Positions 60,960-64,000 of a stretch of 64,000 bases of DNA are shown one piece after another. Source of the DNA: Phycisphaeraceae bacterium (GTDB lineage: Bacteria > Planctomycetota > Phycisphaerae > Phycisphaerales > Phycisphaeraceae). The stretch lies in NCBI GenBank assembly GCA_029260715.1, contig JAJDCS010000003.1, positions 1 to 64,000 on the forward strand, written 5' to 3'. Position 1 is the first letter of the stretch, and the number at the start of each line of letters is the position of its first letter. A program made the translations under genes and the position numbers. The notes under the pieces are model-generated. The model worked only from the letters and a program-made list of their open reading frames with translations, was not told where the DNA came from and ran no database searches.

Positions 60960-61205
60960 ATGGCACACAAAAAGGGACAAGGCAGCACGAAGAACGGACG
61001 CGACTCGAACGCGCAGTACCGCGGTATCAAGCTGTACGGCGGTCAGTTCGCTCGCGCGGGTAATATTATTGTGCGCCAGTGTGGCTCACCGTTTAAGCCC
61101 GGTTACATGGTAGGAATGGGGAAAGACTACACGCTGTTTGCCCTGGCTGACGGAGTGGTCCGTTTTCAGGGGCGCAGGGTGCATATCACGCCCGCCGCGG
61201 GCTAA
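60960..61205 (+). CDS. rpmA: 50S ribosomal protein L27
   Basis: An 81-residue large-subunit protein at the peptidyl-transferase centre. [39 protein letters not shown] and [17 protein letters not shown] are diagnostic. The usual upstream partner rplU (L21) is absent: the preceding gene is ribE. GGAG precedes the start by 8 nt. obg follows on the same strand, the common order after rpmA. Confidence 0.97.
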   Translation: MAHKKGQGSTKNGRDSNAQYRGIKLYGGQFARAGNIIVRQCGSPFKPGYMVGMGKDYTLFALADGVVRFQGRRVHITPAAG

Positions 61206-61391
61206 GTCATTTCGGGCCATGATCGCCCTTGCAGGGGAGTTGCGGGGGAACACAAAGGGAGCGAATTCGCGCCGGGGCATTATGTATTGCGCCGGCGGCA
61301 CGGGGGTAGCTTCCGGGATCGGTCATTTTTTTTCAGCGACCTACGAAGCGGCCCGAAATGTAAGTGGTAGTGAATAGCACTGTGGTGCGTT

Positions 61392-62468
61392 ATGCTCGTT
61401 GATCAAGCGACAATCATTGTGCGGAGCGGCAAAGGCGGCGACGGCGTGGTCAGTTTCAGACGCGCCAAGTACGTGCCCAAGGGCGGACCCGACGGCGGCG
61501 ACGGCGGCGACGGCGGCAGCGTTTACCTCGTCGCCACACCGGGCGTGGACACGCTTTTAGACTTCGCCGGGCGTCACCACTGGCTCGCCGCAGAGGGGCA
61601 ACCGGGCGCAGGCAAGCAGTGCCACGGCGCCAACGGCAGCGACCTAGAAGTGAAAGTACCCCCGGGCACACTGGTCTACGACGATGAAACCGGAGAGCTG
61701 ATCGCCGACCTCGACCAAGACGCATTGAAAATTAAGATCGTCCAAGGCGGGCGAGGCGGGTTCGGCAATGAACACTTCAAGAGCGCGACGAACCAGACAC
61801 CGCGTCAGCACACCGACGGTGAGCCTTATCAAGAGCGGTCGCTCCGCCTCGAGCTGAAGCTGATCGCCGACATCGGCCTCGTGGGACTGCCCAACGCGGG
61901 CAAGTCCACGCTGCTTAGCTGTATTAGCAAGGCGCGGCCGAAGATCGGGGACTACCCCTTTACAACCCTCGAACCGAACCTGGGCATCGCGTCTCTGAGC
62001 GGGTACCGGCGGATGGTCGTGGCGGACATCCCCGGCTTGATCGAGGGCGCGCACGACGGGCACGGCCTGGGCACACAGTTCCTACGACACATCGAGCGCA
62101 CGCGCCTGCTGGTGCACCTGCTCGAAGCGGACCCCCCGTCCGGCCCGAACGTGGACCCCGTTGAAAACTACAGAGTCATCCGCAACGAACTCGCCGGGTA
62201 CAGCCATGTGTTAGCCGACAAGCCGCAGATCATCGCGTTAAGCAAGATCGACCTGCTGGCGTCGCCCGAAGACCAACAGACCGCGATCGACATGATCCAA
62301 GACGCCATCGGATGCCCCGTCGTGCCGATTAGCGCCGCCACGGGCCAAGGCCTGGACCGCTTGCTAGAAGCCTGCTGGCTGGCGCTACAACAAGAAAAGG
62401 GCGCGTCCCAAGAATCAAACTGGCCGAAAACGCCGCACACACAGGAAGAAACCGTACCCAGCAACTGA
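61392..62468 (+). CDS. obg: Obg-family GTPase
   Basis: A 358-residue GTPase involved in 50S assembly and stress response. The glycine-rich Obg domain is GGDGVVSFRRAKYVPKGGPDGGDGGDGGSV; it runs to residue ~158, followed by G1 GLPNAGKSTLL, G3 DIPGLIEGAHDGHGLG, G4 SKID and G5 SAATGQG. The tail is short. No clear ribosome site precedes the ATG. It sits 186 nt after rpmA on the same strand; no gene is seen in between. Confidence 0.96.
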   Translation: MLVDQATIIVRSGKGGDGVVSFRRAKYVPKGGPDGGDGGDGGSVYLVATPGVDTLLDFAGRHHWLAAEGQPGAGKQCHGANGSDLEVKVPPGTLVYDDETGELIADLDQDALKIKIVQGGRGGFGNEHFKSATNQTPRQHTDGEPYQERSLRLELKLIADIGLVGLPNAGKSTLLSCISKARPKIGDYPFTTLEPNLGIASLSGYRRMVVADIPGLIEGAHDGHGLGTQFLRHIERTRLLVHLLEADPPSGPNVDPVENYRVIRNELAGYSHVLADKPQIIALSKIDLLASPEDQQTAIDMIQDAIGCPVVPISAATGQGLDRLLEACWLALQQEKGASQESNWPKTPHTQEETVPSN

Positions 62469-62511
62469 CCGTGCCGCACAACACCGCCCGGCAAACACCA
62501 CGGAGCCTGCT

Positions 62512-63282
62512 ATGAACACCAACCTCTTGGCCATCGACGCCGGCAACACCCGCACGCACGTGGGTGTTTTCCTCGACGGCAAGTTGGCCCAGAGCGCCGC
62601 GGTTGAGAACAATGACCTGAAGGGGCTCGGCGATCAGATCGAAAAAGCCTGCGCCACGCTCGACAGCAAAACCGACAAGTGCGCCATGCTCGCGTCCGTC
62701 GACGCGCAGCGTGATCAGCAACTGGCCAGCCTGGCGGCCGGGCGGATCGACGGACCGTTTTACCGCGCGGAGAAAGACCTCAGCGTGCCCATCGGCAGGC
62801 AGCTCGACCCCGAAACCATCGTCGGTGTTGACCGCCTGCTAAACGCGGCCGCGGCGTACGACGTGCTGCGGCAGGCGTGTATTGTGGTCGACGCCGGCAC
62901 AGCCATGACCGTGGACCTCATCGACGGTGCGGGCACCTTCCACGGCGGGGCAATCGCGCCGGGGGCGCAGATGATGCTCACAAGCCTACACAAAAGCACC
63001 GCGCAACTGCCCGATCTGCGATTCGCACCACCCCAAGAACCCGTCGGACACAGCACCGCCCAGGCGATGCTGACCGCTGTGTTCCACGGGATGCGCGGCA
63101 TGGTCCGCGAATTGATCGAGCAATACGCCCAGGTCATCGGCACGTTCCCCGTCGTCGTGGCCACGGGCGGCGACGCGCCCACGCTATTCAAAGACTTCGA
63201 CATGGTCGACCGCATCGTGCCCGACCTGACGCTCATCGGCATGGCGCTGACACTCCAATCAGCAACCAAAACACAACTGTAA
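62512..63282 (+). CDS. coaX: Type III pantothenate kinase
   Basis: A 256-residue ASKHA-fold kinase for the first step of CoA biosynthesis, potassium dependent. LLAIDAGNTRTHVGVF is the phosphate-1 motif, VGVDRLLNAAAAYDVLRQACIVVDAGTAMTVDLID contains the catalytic Asp and phosphate-2, and VVVATGGDAPTLF is the adenosine motif; GGAIAPGAQMM lies between. It follows obg by 43 nt. Confidence 0.92.
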   Translation: MNTNLLAIDAGNTRTHVGVFLDGKLAQSAAVENNDLKGLGDQIEKACATLDSKTDKCAMLASVDAQRDQQLASLAAGRIDGPFYRAEKDLSVPIGRQLDPETIVGVDRLLNAAAAYDVLRQACIVVDAGTAMTVDLIDGAGTFHGGAIAPGAQMMLTSLHKSTAQLPDLRFAPPQEPVGHSTAQAMLTAVFHGMRGMVRELIEQYAQVIGTFPVVVATGGDAPTLFKDFDMVDRIVPDLTLIGMALTLQSATKTQL

Positions 63283-63428
63283 CACCGATCCCTCACGCCA
63301 CACCTCGCCGGGCCTGCAACGCCGCCTCGGTGATCAGTTGCCGCACCACCGCCGGGCCCTGGCGTGTGATGCGGCCTAGCAGGCTGCTGCAAAACTATAG
63401 CACGTTGCATTTATAAATTTGATTGACT

Positions 63429-63464
63429 GGGTGGCACGGCTTGCTTGCAAGCCGTGAAATGCGG
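63429..63464. repeat. 36-bp palindromic repeat, copy 2
   Basis: Identical over 36 bp to 23012-23047 (GGGTGGCAC then CACGGCTTG/CAAGCCGTG). It lies inside the IS remnant, implying the repeat inserted after, or was carried with, the IS. Confidence 0.8.
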
Positions 63465-63607
63465 GTTCGCCATGTCAACGACCACCGAACATCCATCAAA
63501 GATAATCACGACAGGTGCTCTAGCGTTTGAGTTGAGGTGGTGATGTGTTGGTGAGCCGGAGTGTTGTTTGGGGTGCGTGGCGTTGGTACGCCGCTGGACA
63601 CGGAAGT

Positions 63608-63850
63608 TCACCTCTGCGTTGCGGGGTTTGAAACCGTTGGCGTCACCGGATTGATCATCTCGATCCGTCTCATCGGCACGCGTTTAAAGCTCTTGATCGC
63701 CGCGTACGCCGCCTCAAACCGCGGGCCCATCTCGGCCAAGATCGCATCGACCGCTGCCTTGATCAGCCGAAGCGGGTGGTCGGGACGGATACGGTCTTCG
63801 ATGTCGATCGCGTAGAACATCACTTGACGGGGATCGGGCTTGCCACGCAT
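63608..63850 (-). pseudogene. Truncated IS5/IS1182-type transposase
   Basis: An 80-residue N-terminal fragment. MRGKPDPRQVMFYAIDIED then RIRPDHPLRLIKAAVDAIL match the DUF772-type N-terminus of IS5/IS1182 transposases. The similarity fades after YAAIKSF and the DDE catalytic domain is missing; the frame ends at a stop soon after. Non-functional remnant. Confidence 0.75.
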
Positions 63851-64000
63851 AAGAAGGCCTCCGTGCCGGGGGGAGAAAAAACCATCATAGCCGACATGCC
63901 AACAGACTTTTGCAGCAGCCTGCTAAGCGAAGCGTGCCCCAGAATACGCTCTTAATAGAAAAACCTATACTTGAGCCACTGTGTCGTACTACCTAGGCAT

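Larger units (their letters stand above)
63377..63925. mobile_element. IS remnant with matching terminal inverted repeats
   Basis: An 18-bp perfect inverted repeat (TAGCAGGCTGCTGCAAAA at 63377-63394; its complement at 63908-63925) bounds ~550 bp holding only the first part of a transposase gene. Read as TA plus 16 bp, the element would have a TA target duplication. The interior lacks the remaining transposase, so it is a deleted, probably non-autonomous copy. The family looks like IS5/IS1182 by the transposase N-terminus. Confidence 0.7.

Overview
This window reads as chromosomal DNA from a GC-rich Gram-negative bacterium, most likely a planctomycete of the Phycisphaerae type. The evidence is six secreted proteins ending in PEP-CTERM sorting tails, one of them also carrying a dockerin, a β-barrel-like exported protein, an HPr-kinase-related/PqqD cluster of the kind found in exosortase-bearing bacteria, and housekeeping genes spread singly rather than in classical operons. 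The lineage call is inference from gene families, not from a marker-gene comparison.

Layout. 0-11 kb: flavodoxin-like reductase, formylglycine-enzyme-like PEP-CTERM protein, fatty-acid desaturase, lipoprotein, DNA polymerase III delta', HAD phosphatase, rpsB-tsf, FkbM methyltransferase, DUF1566 protein and a histidine kinase. 11-18 kb: a chemoreceptor fused to a receiver domain, then a RimB-like protease / RimK-like ligase / AstE-like deacylase cluster, and ygfZ. 18-23 kb: pgk, a β-barrel-like protein, a YfgM-like TPR protein and an RluA pseudouridine synthase. 23-29 kb: an AT-richer nuclease-like gene, fabI, rpsD, an aldo/keto reductase, an M48 lipoprotein protease and a PhoH/PIN ATPase. 29.8-32.6 kb: an overlapping operon of a Tat-signal small protein, PqqD-like chaperone, HPr-kinase-related kinase and nucleotidyltransferase. 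33-38 kb: leuA behind a leucine attenuator, divergent icd, and a HEPN-like gene. 38-49 kb: PEP-CTERM protein, SpoIIE phosphatase, gluQ-DUF192, purN, amt-glnK, hydrolases and queG. 49-58 kb: three PEP-CTERM proteins, including a ~2000-residue repeat protein. 58-64 kb: CPBP protease, cupin, LapA-like protein, ribE, rpmA, obg, coaX and an IS remnant.

The most notable findings are two. First, a complete leucine-type transcription attenuator lies in front of leuA: consensus promoter, apparently leaderless 31-codon leader peptide with seven Leu codons, and a terminator with a competing antiterminator pairing. Second, the four-gene kinase/PqqD/nucleotidyltransferase operon has a Tat-type small protein as its plausible substrate. 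A RimK ligase carrying a TrkA-C-like tail, sitting between a retropepsin-like protease and a zinc deacylase, is a further candidate peptide-tagging system. Palindromic repeats with GTAG feet, some in inverted pairs, and a second family beginning GGGTGCCAC/GGGTGGCAC, are scattered between genes. No tRNA, rRNA or CRISPR array was recognised.
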